A stretch of DNA of 64,000 nt from positions 558,001-622,000 of the forward strand of contig JBGAFV010000001.1 in the NCBI GenBank assembly GCA_044227095.1, read 5' to 3'. The translations under genes were made by a program, and so were the position numbers. The stretch's first letter is position 1. Each line of letters opens with the position of its first letter. This DNA comes from JACMLD01 sp044227095 (GTDB lineage: Bacteria; Bacteroidota; Bacteroidia; Chitinophagales; Chitinophagaceae). Below are positions 18,050 to 27,811 of this stretch, one piece after another. The notes under the pieces were generated by a model. It saw nothing but the letters and a program-made list of their open reading frames with translations, ran no database searches and had not been told where the DNA came from.

Positions 18050-19669
18050 TTACCTGGTAATAAGACTAATCTTATACACCGAAGATGTTTCGCCAAAACG
18101 AGGGCCGCCCCAATCTGTTTCATCTCCATTAAGAATGCGGATCGGTTTAAACACACCGTTATCATATTTGCCTTCTTCTACTTTCAGGTATTGCCAGGCT
18201 TTACCTGCATTGCTGCCAACCGGCCTAAAACTTATATGACTTAATGAACCCATTGCAACAAAATTATTTTCGTTCAGTTTTGCTATCATCAGTTTGCCAA
18301 TTGGCTCTTCGTTGGCTGGTGCCTGGTTTCCTCTGCCGGCAGTACCAAAAGACACAATAGCTTCCCATGAACCTAATGCAATTGTTTGTGGTTTATGATC
18401 TTCATGTTCTACTACTGCTTTTATCTTTCCTTCGTATGCCCAATTAGCCAGTTCACGCATCATAGGTGCAGCCATAGCATAATCCATTGCAAACGGTTTC
18501 AAACGGCCGGCAACAACTGATTCCGCTGTTACACCATTACCATCAATACCAAAAGGAGAAAAGCCAATTCCTCCCCGTGCAATTACTTCGTAAAAGTATT
18601 TTGCGTTAAGCAAATGAAGTCCTGCCTCCGGTACAAACAATGCGTTATCTGGCCTGTCATACAATTCTATCACTTTTAAAATTCTTTCGGTGCCAGATAA
18701 ATAAATATCAGGCGCTAATAAATCAATCATTGGCGCTGCTGCTTTCCAAATAGGGATTACATTATCTGTTGGCCCACCACTTTCATAAGATGTAGCAGGT
18801 GGATTGGTTAAGGGATCCCGCAACGCTGCATTAACATATAACGGTAACGGGTATTCGGCTTTACCAGCTGCTGCCACCTGGCCTATAAAACTTGCAACCG
18901 ACCATGCATGAAAATATTCATCGGCATTGCCGGCAAAAACTTCTTTCCAGGTTCCTTTGCTAACTATCGGTGTATTTAATGCTTTGAGTACTTCGGGTTT
19001 CAATAATGCTGCAGGTACAGGGCCATCAAATGATTTTTGCGCCAATGTTGAATAATCACTAACAGAACCCCAGGAACCCGGCTCATTTTCTACTTGTACC
19101 ATTATTACTGTATGCTGCTCATCTGCTTTTTTCAGATAACGCATTACAGCACTAAAAGCTTTTATATCTGCTTCCAGCGTAGCTTTTGCATGTGGTGAGG
19201 GTGAATCTACCGGCTGGCCGTTCTTACCTGTTATATTGGGATATTTTCCGGCATCATGTTTCATCCATTCTGGCATATAATGATTGCTGCCGTTTTTCCA
19301 GGTAGCAAACCAAAGCAATACCAATCTTACATTATGTGCACGTGATTGAACCAGCAAGGTATCAATAAGCGAGAAATCGAATTTGCCGGGTTGCGGTTCT
19401 ACCTGTTCCCAGTAAATAGGAACCTCAAGCGTATTTGCGTTCATTACGTTAACAGCTGACCATAATTGTGGCAACATACCCGGCCATCCACTTGAATTAT
19501 GTGCCTGCCCACCCAGGATTAAAAAAGGCTTTCCATCTACCAGCAACGCATGCCTTCCATCCTTTTCAATTAGTTTCGGCAGCATTGCGTCTGTTGTTTG
19601 CGCCAAATTTTTATTCATGGCACACATACCGAATAGTAATGTTAATACAATTACTTTGTTCCCTTTCAT
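18050..19669 (-). CDS. DUF5597 glycoside hydrolase (beta-galactosidase-like)
   Basis: A 539-residue exported TIM-barrel enzyme of the GH35-like DUF5597 group. The signal peptide covers residues 1-24. WEQVEPQPGKFDFSLIDTLL and RLVLLWFATWKNG are typical of this clan; the NEP motif with Glu196 is the likely acid/base and Glu348 (LFVPEAG) the likely nucleophile. The C-terminal part is the DUF5597 beta domain. It probably cleaves terminal galactose or a related sugar from plant polysaccharide in the periplasm. The frame runs up to 19843, but the ATG at 19669 gives the signal peptide. Confidence 0.9.
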   Translation of the reverse strand: MKGNKVIVLTLLFGMCAMNKNLAQTTDAMLPKLIEKDGRHALLVDGKPFLILGGQAHNSSGWPGMLPQLWSAVNVMNANTLEVPIYWEQVEPQPGKFDFSLIDTLLVQSRAHNVRLVLLWFATWKNGSNHYMPEWMKHDAGKYPNITGKNGQPVDSPSPHAKATLEADIKAFSAVMRYLKKADEQHTVIMVQVENEPGSWGSVSDYSTLAQKSFDGPVPAALLKPEVLKALNTPIVSKGTWKEVFAGNADEYFHAWSVASFIGQVAAAGKAEYPLPLYVNAALRDPLTNPPATSYESGGPTDNVIPIWKAAAPMIDLLAPDIYLSGTERILKVIELYDRPDNALFVPEAGLHLLNAKYFYEVIARGGIGFSPFGIDGNGVTAESVVAGRLKPFAMDYAMAAPMMRELANWAYEGKIKAVVEHEDHKPQTIALGSWEAIVSFGTAGRGNQAPANEEPIGKLMIAKLNENNFVAMGSLSHISFRPVGSNAGKAWQYLKVEEGKYDNGVFKPIRILNGDETDWGGPRFGETSSVYKISLITR

Positions 19670-19841
19670 AATAATCTTGATTGTTTTTAGCAGGTTGTTC
19701 AGCTTTTTTCTTACAGCTATACAGGTTGAAAGATAGGAATGTTTTGCTGGCCCATAAATTATTCCCGTAAAGTGGAAACAAAATATCATTTTGAAAATTG
19801 TATCTGCGTTATCAACACAGTTAGAGATTATATATAACAAC

Positions 19842-19864
19842 AAAGACCGGCTTTACCGGTCTTT
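19842..19864 (-). terminator. hairpin terminator after the L,D-transpeptidase-like gene
   Basis: A perfect 9-bp stem (AAAGACCGG with CCGGTCTTT), loop CTTTA, lies 26 nt past the minus-strand stop at 19890. The T-run is weak, so it may also be partly rho-assisted. Confidence 0.65.
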
Positions 19865-19889
19865 GTTACTTTTCTAAAACTAATCAGAA

Positions 19890-20675
19890 TTATTTTTCGT
19901 TTCCGTAATAGATATAAAGCAAAATATTTTTAGGTGCATTGTCTATAATAGGAATCAGCTGATCTAGAAACGCTGGTGCCACTGCGGGGCATCCTTCTGT
20001 TTGTGTTATAGGGTATATGCTTTCTTCTTCTGGTATGCTTCCCATAGAATGAAGGACAACATATCTTTTTACAGCATTGCTGTTTGTTTTATTTAAGCCA
20101 TATAATTTGTACGACAACCCAAAAAAGCCATTATATGCCTTACCTACTTTATAAACACCTAAAGAAGTACAGTTGCTGCCTTCATCGTTTGAAAACTTTC
20201 GATTGAACGTAAATTTTTCATTTCCTTTTCCGTGGGCCACTAAGCCTTTTTTAAGAATTGCACCATTGTGCATATCAACTACAAAAAAACGTTCTTTGGA
20301 AGATTTCATTCTCATGTCTACAAAAAAAGCTACAGCCGTATCATAATTGTTGGCAGCTGCAAATTTTTTAATCTTACTGATTTTTTGTTTCAATGTTTCA
20401 GCAGAATAATTATCCGAACCCATTTCAGGTTTCATTCGCATATAAGCAGGTGGTATAAAAACATATTTACCGCCTTTCTCAATAATTTTTGGCGAAGACT
20501 TAGCTGTTGCGATGGTGTCAGGAATATATTCAGGCGGGCCTATAAATGGTTTATTGTTTAAAGTTAGTGCTGGCATATTGTAATTATCAGCACTTGTAAC
20601 AGACCGGACGCCTGTGCACGCAGTAAACGTAATGAAGATTAACCCGGTTAAGGTTTGTAAATACTTAGGGTACAT
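19890..20675 (-). CDS. murein L,D-transpeptidase-like protein (YkuD_2), probable lipoprotein
   Basis: A 261-residue exported protein. The N-terminus has a hydrophobic stretch ending at Cys20 (FITFTAC), a plausible lipobox with non-ideal Phe at -3. The catalytic domain of the YkuD_2 family runs from about 105 to the end: His209 (VVLHSMGS) and Cys229 (TEGCPAV) are the catalytic pair. It would make or remodel 3-3 peptidoglycan cross-links, or attach proteins to murein, in the periplasm. A paralogue sits 1.4 kb upstream at 21397-22041. Confidence 0.9.
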   Translation of the reverse strand: MYPKYLQTLTGLIFITFTACTGVRSVTSADNYNMPALTLNNKPFIGPPEYIPDTIATAKSSPKIIEKGGKYVFIPPAYMRMKPEMGSDNYSAETLKQKISKIKKFAAANNYDTAVAFFVDMRMKSSKERFFVVDMHNGAILKKGLVAHGKGNEKFTFNRKFSNDEGSNCTSLGVYKVGKAYNGFFGLSYKLYGLNKTNSNAVKRYVVLHSMGSIPEEESIYPITQTEGCPAVAPAFLDQLIPIIDNAPKNILLYIYYGNEK

Positions 20676-20874
20676 GGGTACGAATTTAATACGAGATGAA
20701 AAAAAACCTTGATTGGTTTAACCGGATTGGGGATTTGCGGAACTTTTCAAAATTATTAGCGTCGGTTACTTATGCCTGTACTGATAGAATCTTTACAATA
20801 CAAAAGTTGAAAAAATAAGTAATTACTGCAATAGTAATTTTACGAGAATTTGAAAAATTTGATCGTAAAAAATA

Positions 20875-20903
20875 CAAAGCCCGGTAATAAATACCGGGCT
20901 TTG
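20875..20903 (-). terminator. intrinsic terminator of the small secreted protein gene
   Basis: A perfect 12-bp stem (CAAAGCCCGGTA with TACCGGGCTTTG) around a 5-nt loop lies 24 nt past the stop of the minus-strand gene at 20927. On that strand it runs into TATTTTTTACG. Confidence 0.85.
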
Positions 20904-20926
20904 ATGAATATTTCTATTGTAATTGA

Positions 20927-21253
20927 TTAATGCCTAACCTGTGCGTCGTGTTTTTGACGATAAATAGCACGGCTTGCACGATCCTGCTCCCTGTGCAATT
21001 TTGCTCTTTCTTTGTTTGTCACAACACCATCGGCTTTTGCTTCTTTTTTATCTTCCTGAATTTTTACTTCACGTGCTTCAAGGTGTTCTGTTTCTTTCGC
21101 AGTTAACTCACCGCTTTTAACGCCTTCAGCTATTCTTTTCTGCTGATTTTCCTGTCTTTCTTTTACAACCGGAGTTGCTGTTTGTGCAGAGGCTGCAGAT
21201 GCTATTGTTACAAAAGCAAGTACTAAAGCGGCAGATACAAAATTCTTTTTCAT
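20927..21253 (-). CDS. small secreted helical protein with two related half-repeats
   Basis: A 108-residue protein with a signal peptide (residues 1-23, ending ASAQ). The mature part is highly charged and predicted alpha-helical. Two halves resemble each other: RIAEGVKSGELTAKETEHLE and, about 30 residues on, KADGVVTNKERAKLHRE; both have a short Gly turn followed by T-x-(K)E. Small periplasmic proteins of this type occur in several Gram-negative phyla without known function. It lies between two YkuD_2 paralogues on the same strand, which hints at an envelope role. Confidence 0.8.
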   Translation of the reverse strand: MKKNFVSAALVLAFVTIASAASAQTATPVVKERQENQQKRIAEGVKSGELTAKETEHLEAREVKIQEDKKEAKADGVVTNKERAKLHREQDRASRAIYRQKHDAQVRH

Positions 21254-21396
21254 AAAGTAATTTTTATTTTTTTAAATTATTTACAAAGGATAGACGCAAC
21301 GCATGCTGCGAGGTTTAAAACAAGATTAAAAAAATATTAAGCCTTCTTCAGATAATATTTTTTTGATCGTAAAACCACGCCTGTGTTATTACGATG

Positions 21397-22041
21397 CTAA
21401 CCAAATATCCAGAGCAATACAGGTTGTTTGCTTGCATTAATCATTGGTGAGAGCTCTTTAAGAAATCCCGGGGATACAGTTGGACAACCATCGCTCTGGC
21501 AAATGGGATAAGGATCGACTGCGGCTTCTGGCACACACTGCATTGAATGCAATACTACAAACCTGTTATATGCATTGCTGTTTGCAGCTTCTAATCCATA
21601 CAATTTATAAGCAAGTCCAAACTTTCCATTATAAGCATTGCCAACTTTGTATTTGCCTAATGATGTGCAACCACATCCAATTGCATTATCATACTTCCTG
21701 CCGGTAAGCCAGTTTTCATTACAACGTCCGTGTGTAACCAGGCCAGATTTTATGATCGTTTGCTTTTTCATATCGTACACAAAAAAACGTTGCCTGCCAG
21801 ATGCAATCGTCATATCTATCAAGAAACAAAACTGCGTATTCATTTTTTTGGTTGATGCATATTGTGCAGCCTGCCTGGCCATGGTATTTATTTTTGCTGT
21901 TGCAGCATTATCAATAACAGGAAGGCTTGCTATATGTATTGAAGGTTTATTGTTGTGGTGCAATTTGTTTACGTACCATGCTGCACTGCTTACTGTAAAT
22001 AATAACAGGATGATTACCGCAGCCAGGAAGAAGCGTTTCAT
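21397..22041 (-). CDS. murein L,D-transpeptidase-like protein (YkuD_2), second copy
   Basis: A 214-residue paralogue of the gene at 19890-20675. It has an N-terminal membrane anchor or signal peptide (FLAAVIILLLFTVSSAAW) and the same domain with His165 (FVVLHSMQ) and Cys186 (SDGCPTVSP). The segments YKVGNAYNGKFGLAYKLYGL and CTSLG are shared almost exactly with the paralogue. Extra cysteines (107, 123, 125, 169, 181) differ from the first copy. The ATG at 22041 is preferred over an upstream frame extension to 22077. Confidence 0.9.
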   Translation of the reverse strand: MKRFFLAAVIILLLFTVSSAAWYVNKLHHNNKPSIHIASLPVIDNAATAKINTMARQAAQYASTKKMNTQFCFLIDMTIASGRQRFFVYDMKKQTIIKSGLVTHGRCNENWLTGRKYDNAIGCGCTSLGKYKVGNAYNGKFGLAYKLYGLEAANSNAYNRFVVLHSMQCVPEAAVDPYPICQSDGCPTVSPGFLKELSPMINASKQPVLLWIFG

Positions 22042-22246
22042 AAATAAGTTTATTTTTTGCGCAGATGCATAACGCATCCCCTTCCATAAGCTGTGTGAAT
22101 GAAAAACTAAAGTGTTGGAGATTATTTAACAGGCAGTGTTTTCGTTAATATAAAATGCTGGAGCAGCCTAAAGATGAATATTGGTTTGCAGTAGAAATGT
22201 GCGACGCAAGGGTAATCCCCAAAGCTCAAATGATAGGCACAAAAAA

Positions 22247-22270
22247 ATACCGGCGCAATTGCACCGGTAT
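22247..22270 (-). terminator. intrinsic terminator of dxs
   Basis: ATACCGG(C)GC and GC(A)CCGGTAT form a 10-bp stem around AATT. On the minus-strand RNA the single mismatch becomes a G-U pair, and the stem is followed by TTTTTTTGTG, so it is oriented to end dxs, whose stop is at 22297. Confidence 0.85.
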
Positions 22271-22296
22271 CAATATTTATTCAGCCAAATATTTTA

Positions 22297-24219
22297 TTAC
22301 ACTGTTATTGCAATACTTTCCTTCATCATTTCTCTTACTGCATCTGCAATACCATTGGCATCATAACCACACTCTTTATGCAGTTCTTTTAAACTTCCAT
22401 GTTCAATATAATGATCGGGTATGCCCAGCATTTTTATATGTGCCGTGTACTGGTTGGCTATCATAAATTCACCTACTGCTGTACCAAATCCGCCGGTGAT
22501 GGTTCCGTCCTCAACAGTAATTATTTTATTGTACTTGCTAAATACTTCATGCAGCATTGCTTCATCAAGTGGTTTTGCAAAACGCATATCGTAATGTGCC
22601 GGGTTAAGGCCATTATTTTTTAAATCTCTTATGGCAGCGGCTGCAAAATTGCCCGGGTGGCCTAATGAAAGAATGGCAATATCTTTTCCATCTTTCAATT
22701 TTCTTCCGGTACCAATTTCAATCTTCTTCATTTCTGTGCGCCACTCCGGCATTACACCTTCTCCACGTGGATAACGGATTACAAAAGGATTTTTGGTTTC
22801 ATCCAGTTGTGCAGTGTACATCAGGTTTCTTAATTCACTTTCATTCATAGGTGCGCTGATGACCATACCCGGAATACAACGCATGTACGCAATATCATAA
22901 GCGCCGTGGTGTGTTGGCCCGTCTTCACCAACAAGTCCTGCCCTGTCTAAACAAAATATAACAGGCAGTTTTTGAATAGCTACATCGTGCAATACCTGGT
23001 CGTAAGCCCTTTGCATAAAAGATGAGTAAATATTGCAGAACACTTTCATGCCCTGGGTAGCCATGCCTGCACTTAATGTTACTGCATGTTGTTCTGTAAT
23101 GCCCACGTCAAAAGCACGGTCGGGCATTTTATCCATCATATATTTTAAAGAAGACCCGCTGGGCATTGCGGGGGTTATTCCAAAAATCTTATCGTTCTTT
23201 TCTGCAAGTTCAATAATAGTATGGCCAAATACATCCTGGTATTTGGGCGGCTGTGGAATATCGTATTGTTTCTTATAAATCTCGCCGGTAATCTTATCAA
23301 ATAAACCGGGGGCGTGCCATTTGGTTTGATCTTTTTCTGCAAGCGAATAACCCTTCCCTTTTACAGTTACAATATGCAAAAGTTTGGGGCCTGGTATATT
23401 TTTCAAATCCTGTAAAGTATCTACCAGCTTGGTAATATTATGACCGTCTATTGGACCAAAATAACGAAGGTTAAGCGCTTCAAATAAATTACTGCTGCGG
23501 CTAACAAAACCTTTAATGCTGTGTTCAAGCTTGCTGGCCATATCCCTTGTAAAGGTTTTACCAACAGGCAATTTGCCCAAAGCTTTCCAGATATCATCTT
23601 TCAGTTTATTGTACGTCTGCGAAGTAGCAATATCTGTAAGGTATTCTTTAAGTGCACCAACATTGGGGTCGATGCTCATGCAATTGTCGTTAAGTATAAT
23701 AAGAGTGTCCGCATCAGCCACACCTGCGTGGTTCATGCCTTCAAATGCAAGTCCGGCTGTCATGGCGCCATCACCAATAATAGCAACAGATTTCCTGTCT
23801 TCTTTTTTGTATTTGGCGGCCATGGCCATGCCCAGGGCAGCAGATATGGAGGTAGAAGAATGACCAACGCCAAAAGTATCATATTCACTTTCACTGCGCT
23901 TTGGAAAACCGCTTAAACCCTTGTATTTGCGGTTGGTATAAAAATTATCGCGGCGACCTGTGAGTATTTTATGACCATAAGCCTGGTGGCCTACATCCCA
24001 AACAAGCTGATCGTATGGCGTGTTGTAAATATAGTGAAGTGCTACGCTAAGTTCTACTACACCGAGGCTGGCGCCAAAGTGCCCGCCGTAAACGCTTACT
24101 ACGTCTATTATATACTGACGCAGTTCATCACAAACCTGGTGCAGTTGTTCTTTGCTGATTTTTTTAAGATCTGCAGGAGAATTGATTGTCTTCAACAACG
24201 GTCCGGGTGATATTTCCAT
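22297..24219 (-). CDS. dxs: 1-deoxy-D-xylulose-5-phosphate synthase
   Basis: A 640-residue thiamine-diphosphate enzyme that condenses pyruvate and glyceraldehyde-3-phosphate, the first step of the MEP isoprenoid pathway. Residues 149-156 (GDGAMTAG) begin the ThDP-binding motif; GGHFGASLG (His47), DVGHQAYGHK and the C-terminal EDGPTHHGAYD and ITVEDGTITGGFG regions are conserved. Length matches the family. The ATG at 24219 is used; an in-frame TTG at 24240 overlaps the -7 box and is unlikely. It has its own promoter and terminator. Confidence 0.97.
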   Translation of the reverse strand: MEISPGPLLKTINSPADLKKISKEQLHQVCDELRQYIIDVVSVYGGHFGASLGVVELSVALHYIYNTPYDQLVWDVGHQAYGHKILTGRRDNFYTNRKYKGLSGFPKRSESEYDTFGVGHSSTSISAALGMAMAAKYKKEDRKSVAIIGDGAMTAGLAFEGMNHAGVADADTLIILNDNCMSIDPNVGALKEYLTDIATSQTYNKLKDDIWKALGKLPVGKTFTRDMASKLEHSIKGFVSRSSNLFEALNLRYFGPIDGHNITKLVDTLQDLKNIPGPKLLHIVTVKGKGYSLAEKDQTKWHAPGLFDKITGEIYKKQYDIPQPPKYQDVFGHTIIELAEKNDKIFGITPAMPSGSSLKYMMDKMPDRAFDVGITEQHAVTLSAGMATQGMKVFCNIYSSFMQRAYDQVLHDVAIQKLPVIFCLDRAGLVGEDGPTHHGAYDIAYMRCIPGMVISAPMNESELRNLMYTAQLDETKNPFVIRYPRGEGVMPEWRTEMKKIEIGTGRKLKDGKDIAILSLGHPGNFAAAAIRDLKNNGLNPAHYDMRFAKPLDEAMLHEVFSKYNKIITVEDGTITGGFGTAVGEFMIANQYTAHIKMLGIPDHYIEHGSLKELHKECGYDANGIADAVREMMKESIAITV

Positions 24220-24237
24220 ATTGAATAAGTGAGTACT

Positions 24238-24272
24238 CAAAGATACGCATCATAGCCGTTTTATAACGCAAA
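24238..24272 (-). promoter_or_regulatory. dxs promoter
   Basis: On the minus strand TTTG (24272-24269) is followed after 23 nt by TATCTTTG (24245-24238), matching the Bacteroidota -33/-7 consensus. The dxs ATG lies 18 nt downstream. Confidence 0.7.
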
Positions 24273-24412
24273 ATTGCTATAACTCGTATTTCTGGCCGGC
24301 TGGCTGGCCCCTGCTGGCGGATTAACAAGAACCAAACGGGCCGTTATTGACTTATTTAACCATTCATACAATTACCTATATTAGTGGCGGGGTTTTAATA
24401 ATAGCTTTGCTT

Positions 24413-25477
24413 ATGAGCGTTTTAAAAAGGATTCCAACTTATTGGCTTTTCCAGCTATTCGGCTGGGGTTTGTGTATCCTGGTAAATGTTTTTTATGCCT
24501 ATACATTTGACCGGTTTAACATGAAATTTGTTTACGGCATTCTTGTGTACCTGGCACTCGGCATTACCCTTTCACATATTATGAGGATGGTTATTAATAA
24601 AGCAAACATCCTTATCAAACCCGTAGAACAACAGATTTTTGGTTTCATTTTTATAACTTTTGTTTTTTCTTTTGCTACAGGTATTTCCGAAACTTTTTTA
24701 CTGGATTATTTTAACCTCCTGCACGAAGCTGCTGCCGGCAAAAAACAAATAACGCTTTCAAAACTTATACTGGCCAATTCTTTTAATTCTTTCTTTTACC
24801 TGTTTATCTGGAACTGCATTTATTATATCTATCACTATGTACAGAAAAGCCGCCGCCAGCAGGTAGATACGCTAAAACTTGAAACACTTGTAAAAGAGCT
24901 CGAATTAAAAACAATCAAGTCGCATATTAATCCGCATTTTATTTTCAACGCACTAAACAGCATACGGGCACTGATAGACGAAAATCCTTTGCGTGCAAGA
25001 GGTGCTATTACAGAGTTGAGCAATATCCTGCGCAGCAGCATGCAATCAGATAAATTGGAAACTGTTCCTTTTGAGCGGGAATTGAATATTGTGAAAGACT
25101 ATTTAGCACTTGAATACATTCGTTTTGAAGACCGGCTTAAAATTGAATACGATATTGATGAAGATACGCTTGACCAGCCTGTGCCACCAATGATGCTGCA
25201 AACACTGGTAGAGAATGCCATTAAGCATGGCATTAGCAAACAGGTGAGTGGCGGAACGGTAAAAATAATTTCAGACTTCAGGTATAACCATCACGAACTG
25301 GTAGTACAAAACACCGGTCATTTAAATGGTTCTTATAATGTCGATGGTTTTGGATTAACCAGTACACAAAACAGGCTGCAGCTTTTATTTGGAGAGAAAG
25401 CAAATTTTACAATAAAGGAAATTAATGGCGATACAGTAGAAGCGAAAGTTATTCTTCCTGTAGCAGCCGTTGCATAA
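24413..25477 (+). CDS. LytS-type sensor histidine kinase
   Basis: A 354-residue inner-membrane kinase. Four membrane spans occupy the first 150 residues; a short coiled coil leads into the His_kinase domain with His175 in the phospho-acceptor motif SHINPHFIFNALNSI, and a HATPase segment with the N-box LVENAIKHGI. The open frame can begin at a TTG at 24347, adding 22 hydrophobic residues; I prefer the ATG at 24413 because related proteins start near the TYWLFQ-FGW segment, but the TTG cannot be excluded. The response-regulator gene follows after 10 nt. Confidence 0.9.
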   Translation: MSVLKRIPTYWLFQLFGWGLCILVNVFYAYTFDRFNMKFVYGILVYLALGITLSHIMRMVINKANILIKPVEQQIFGFIFITFVFSFATGISETFLLDYFNLLHEAAAGKKQITLSKLILANSFNSFFYLFIWNCIYYIYHYVQKSRRQQVDTLKLETLVKELELKTIKSHINPHFIFNALNSIRALIDENPLRARGAITELSNILRSSMQSDKLETVPFERELNIVKDYLALEYIRFEDRLKIEYDIDEDTLDQPVPPMMLQTLVENAIKHGISKQVSGGTVKIISDFRYNHHELVVQNTGHLNGSYNVDGFGLTSTQNRLQLLFGEKANFTIKEINGDTVEAKVILPVAAVA

Positions 25478-25487
25478 ATACAATAAC

Positions 25488-26225
25488 ATGATAAGAGCTA
25501 TTATTATTGACGATGAAAGACTGGCAAGAAACGAGCTTAGAAAACTGCTGGTAGATTTTCCGGAAATAGAAGTGGTTGCAGAAGGCGCAAATGCCAACGA
25601 GGGTTTAGAAAAAATTGAAACCATTAACCCCGACCTGATTTTTCTTGACATACAAATGCCGGGCAAAACCGGTTTTGATATGCTGGCCGAGCTTGATAAA
25701 GCCCCGCATGTAATATTCACCACTGCCTATGATGAATATGCATTGAAAGCGTTTGAAGTAAATGCACTTGACTATCTGCTAAAACCAGTTGAACCAAGGA
25801 GGCTTGCAGATGCTATTCAGAAATTGCACATACAGGAAGAAAAAGAACAAACAGTAAATAACGGTGAGGGAAATGCAAACCGTGAAATGCTGCATGAAGA
25901 TGACCAGGTTTTTGTAAAAGATGGTGAACGTTGCTGGTTTGTAAAACTGAATGAGATAAGACTGTTTGAAAGCGTGGGCAACTATGCAAAAGTATTCTTT
26001 GGCCCAAATAAACCATTGATCTTAAAATCGCTGAATGCATTGGAAGAGAGGCTGGATGAAAAAACATTCTTCAGGGCCAACAGGAAACACATTGTAAACC
26101 TGCGCCTGATTGATAAAATAGAACCTTATTTTAACGGCGGCCTGTTGTTAGAAATGAAAGGCGGCGAAAAAATTGAAGTGAGCAGAAGGCAAACAGTTAA
26201 GTTTAAAGAGATGATGAGCTTGTAA
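25488..26225 (+). CDS. LytTR-type response regulator
   Basis: A 245-residue transcription factor. Residues 1-120 are a receiver domain with the acidic pair Asp8-Asp9 and phospho-acceptor Asp54 (LIFLDIQMPG); residues about 148-240 form a LytTR DNA-binding domain (VGNYAKVFF, FFRANRKHIVNLRLIDKIEP). It is the partner of the histidine kinase 10 nt upstream. The signal and targets are unknown; Bacteroidota genomes carry many such pairs. Confidence 0.95.
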   Translation: MIRAIIIDDERLARNELRKLLVDFPEIEVVAEGANANEGLEKIETINPDLIFLDIQMPGKTGFDMLAELDKAPHVIFTTAYDEYALKAFEVNALDYLLKPVEPRRLADAIQKLHIQEEKEQTVNNGEGNANREMLHEDDQVFVKDGERCWFVKLNEIRLFESVGNYAKVFFGPNKPLILKSLNALEERLDEKTFFRANRKHIVNLRLIDKIEPYFNGGLLLEMKGGEKIEVSRRQTVKFKEMMSL

Positions 26226-26396
26226 GAAAGCTGCCATCTTTTAGATGCTTTTAATTTTATTAAACCGGCTTTAATAACACAGATTGATCTGAGTTGCGAC
26301 GCTCCATTCAGCAATTGTAACCCTGATTGATCTTTTTTTTAAACACTCATTTTACTTTCGATTTTTAAATTTTTATTTTCAATGAGGAGACACATA

Positions 26397-27680
26397 ATGA
26401 AACTATTTGCAACAGGTTTATTGGCAACAATAACCTGTTTTTCTTTTGGCCAGAAAGTAAATAAGATCATTAACGCCAAAGAAGTGGAGCGCATAGAAAA
26501 AAAATTGTCATCAAACGAAATGCGGGGGCGCAATGCATTTAAACCCGCAGACATAGATAAAGCTGCTGCATTTATTGCCAGCGAATTTAAAAACGCAGGG
26601 CTGCAAACATGGAATCAAAGCAATAGCTACCGACAGGAGTTTAGCATGGTAACCCCAAAGTTTGTAAGCACAACTGCTGTACTTGATGGCAATGCTGCAG
26701 ATAACAAAAGTGTTGTTTTTATCACTTCACAACCTTCAGTAAAAATAAATGACCAGTCTGGCTTTGAAAAAGTATACATAAAAGCCGGAAGCAATCTTTT
26801 CCAGGAAGCGTATAAATATGTTGGAAAAAATAAAAACTACCTGGTAATTGTAGACACCAGTTATTCTAAAAACTTTCCGCGTTTATCTGGTTTTAAAAGA
26901 AATCTTTTTACTTCTCCCAACAGCACTGTGTTTGTATTAACGGCAACAGATCCTGCAAAATATGAGATTGAAGCAACGCATGAGATTACAGAAACCAAAC
27001 TGGCCAATGTAGTTGGCGTATTGCCGGGCAAATCAAAAGCAGATGAATTTGTTATTTTTTCGGGGCATTATGATCATCTTGGTATAGGAAAGCCGGAGAA
27101 CGGAGATTCTATTTATAACGGTGCTAATGATGATGCCGCAGGTACAACAGCAGTAATTATGCTGGCAAAATATTTTAAAGCGCTTGGCAATAATGAAAGA
27201 ACAATTGTATTTGCTGCTTTTACTGCAGAAGAAGAAGGTGGGTTTGGTTCTCAGTATTTTTCAAAACAATTTGATGCAGCTAAAGTAATGGCCATGTTTA
27301 ATATTGAAATGATAGGAACCGAAAGCAAGTGGGGAAAAAATTCGGCTTATATAACAGGTTATGAAAAAACCGACATGGGCAAAATTCTTGAGAAAAACCT
27401 GGCAGGCACACAGTTTAAATTTTATCCAGACCCTTATACAGCAGAGCAATTGTTTTATCGTAGCGATAATGCAACGCTTGCACGGCTTGGTGTACCAGCA
27501 CATACCATTTCTACTTCTAAAATGGACAACGAGCCCAATTACCATAAAGCAAGCGATGAAATACAAACACTGGATATGAAAAATATGGCCATGATAATAA
27601 AAGCCATTGCCAAAAGTTCTGAAACCATTATAAGCGGAAAAGATTCTCCAACACGGGTTAATACAGCAGACCTTAGGTAA
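26397..27680 (+). CDS. M28 family zinc aminopeptidase, secreted
   Basis: A 427-residue exported peptidase. After a signal peptide (residues 1-18), a non-catalytic domain precedes the M28 domain: His224 and Asp226 (FSGHYDHLG), Asp245 (GANDDAAG) and Glu278-Glu279 (TAEEEGGFG) are zinc ligands or the general base, and the late His (PAHTIS) is also present. It would release N-terminal residues from peptides outside the cytoplasm. An in-frame ATG five codons upstream (26382) is an alternative start. Confidence 0.93.
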   Translation: MKLFATGLLATITCFSFGQKVNKIINAKEVERIEKKLSSNEMRGRNAFKPADIDKAAAFIASEFKNAGLQTWNQSNSYRQEFSMVTPKFVSTTAVLDGNAADNKSVVFITSQPSVKINDQSGFEKVYIKAGSNLFQEAYKYVGKNKNYLVIVDTSYSKNFPRLSGFKRNLFTSPNSTVFVLTATDPAKYEIEATHEITETKLANVVGVLPGKSKADEFVIFSGHYDHLGIGKPENGDSIYNGANDDAAGTTAVIMLAKYFKALGNNERTIVFAAFTAEEEGGFGSQYFSKQFDAAKVMAMFNIEMIGTESKWGKNSAYITGYEKTDMGKILEKNLAGTQFKFYPDPYTAEQLFYRSDNATLARLGVPAHTISTSKMDNEPNYHKASDEIQTLDMKNMAMIIKAIAKSSETIISGKDSPTRVNTADLR

Positions 27681-27790
27681 AACAATAGCGGAAGATTCGC
27701 AGATTAATTTACCACACAGTATCAATAGAAACATAGATACACATAAACTTCTTCTATTGTGCTTCTATTGTACCTATCGATCCTATGTGT
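27681..27790. repeat. imperfect intergenic repeat sharing a word with the 60.5 kb array
   Basis: The spacer between two convergent genes contains GATTCGCAGATTAAT, whose reverse complement ATTAATCTGCGAATC occurs in three of the four array units at 60.5-61.2 kb. It also holds iterated words CTTCTATTG and TATGTGT/ACACATA in partial dyad. No gene seen. Confidence 0.55.
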
Positions 27791-27811
27791 TGAATAGTTG
27801 AAAGTAAGCTT

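Noticed and set aside
22155..22466. 103-residue plus-strand ORF at the dxs 3' end
   Set aside because: It runs through the dxs terminator and antisense to dxs; a shadow reading frame.
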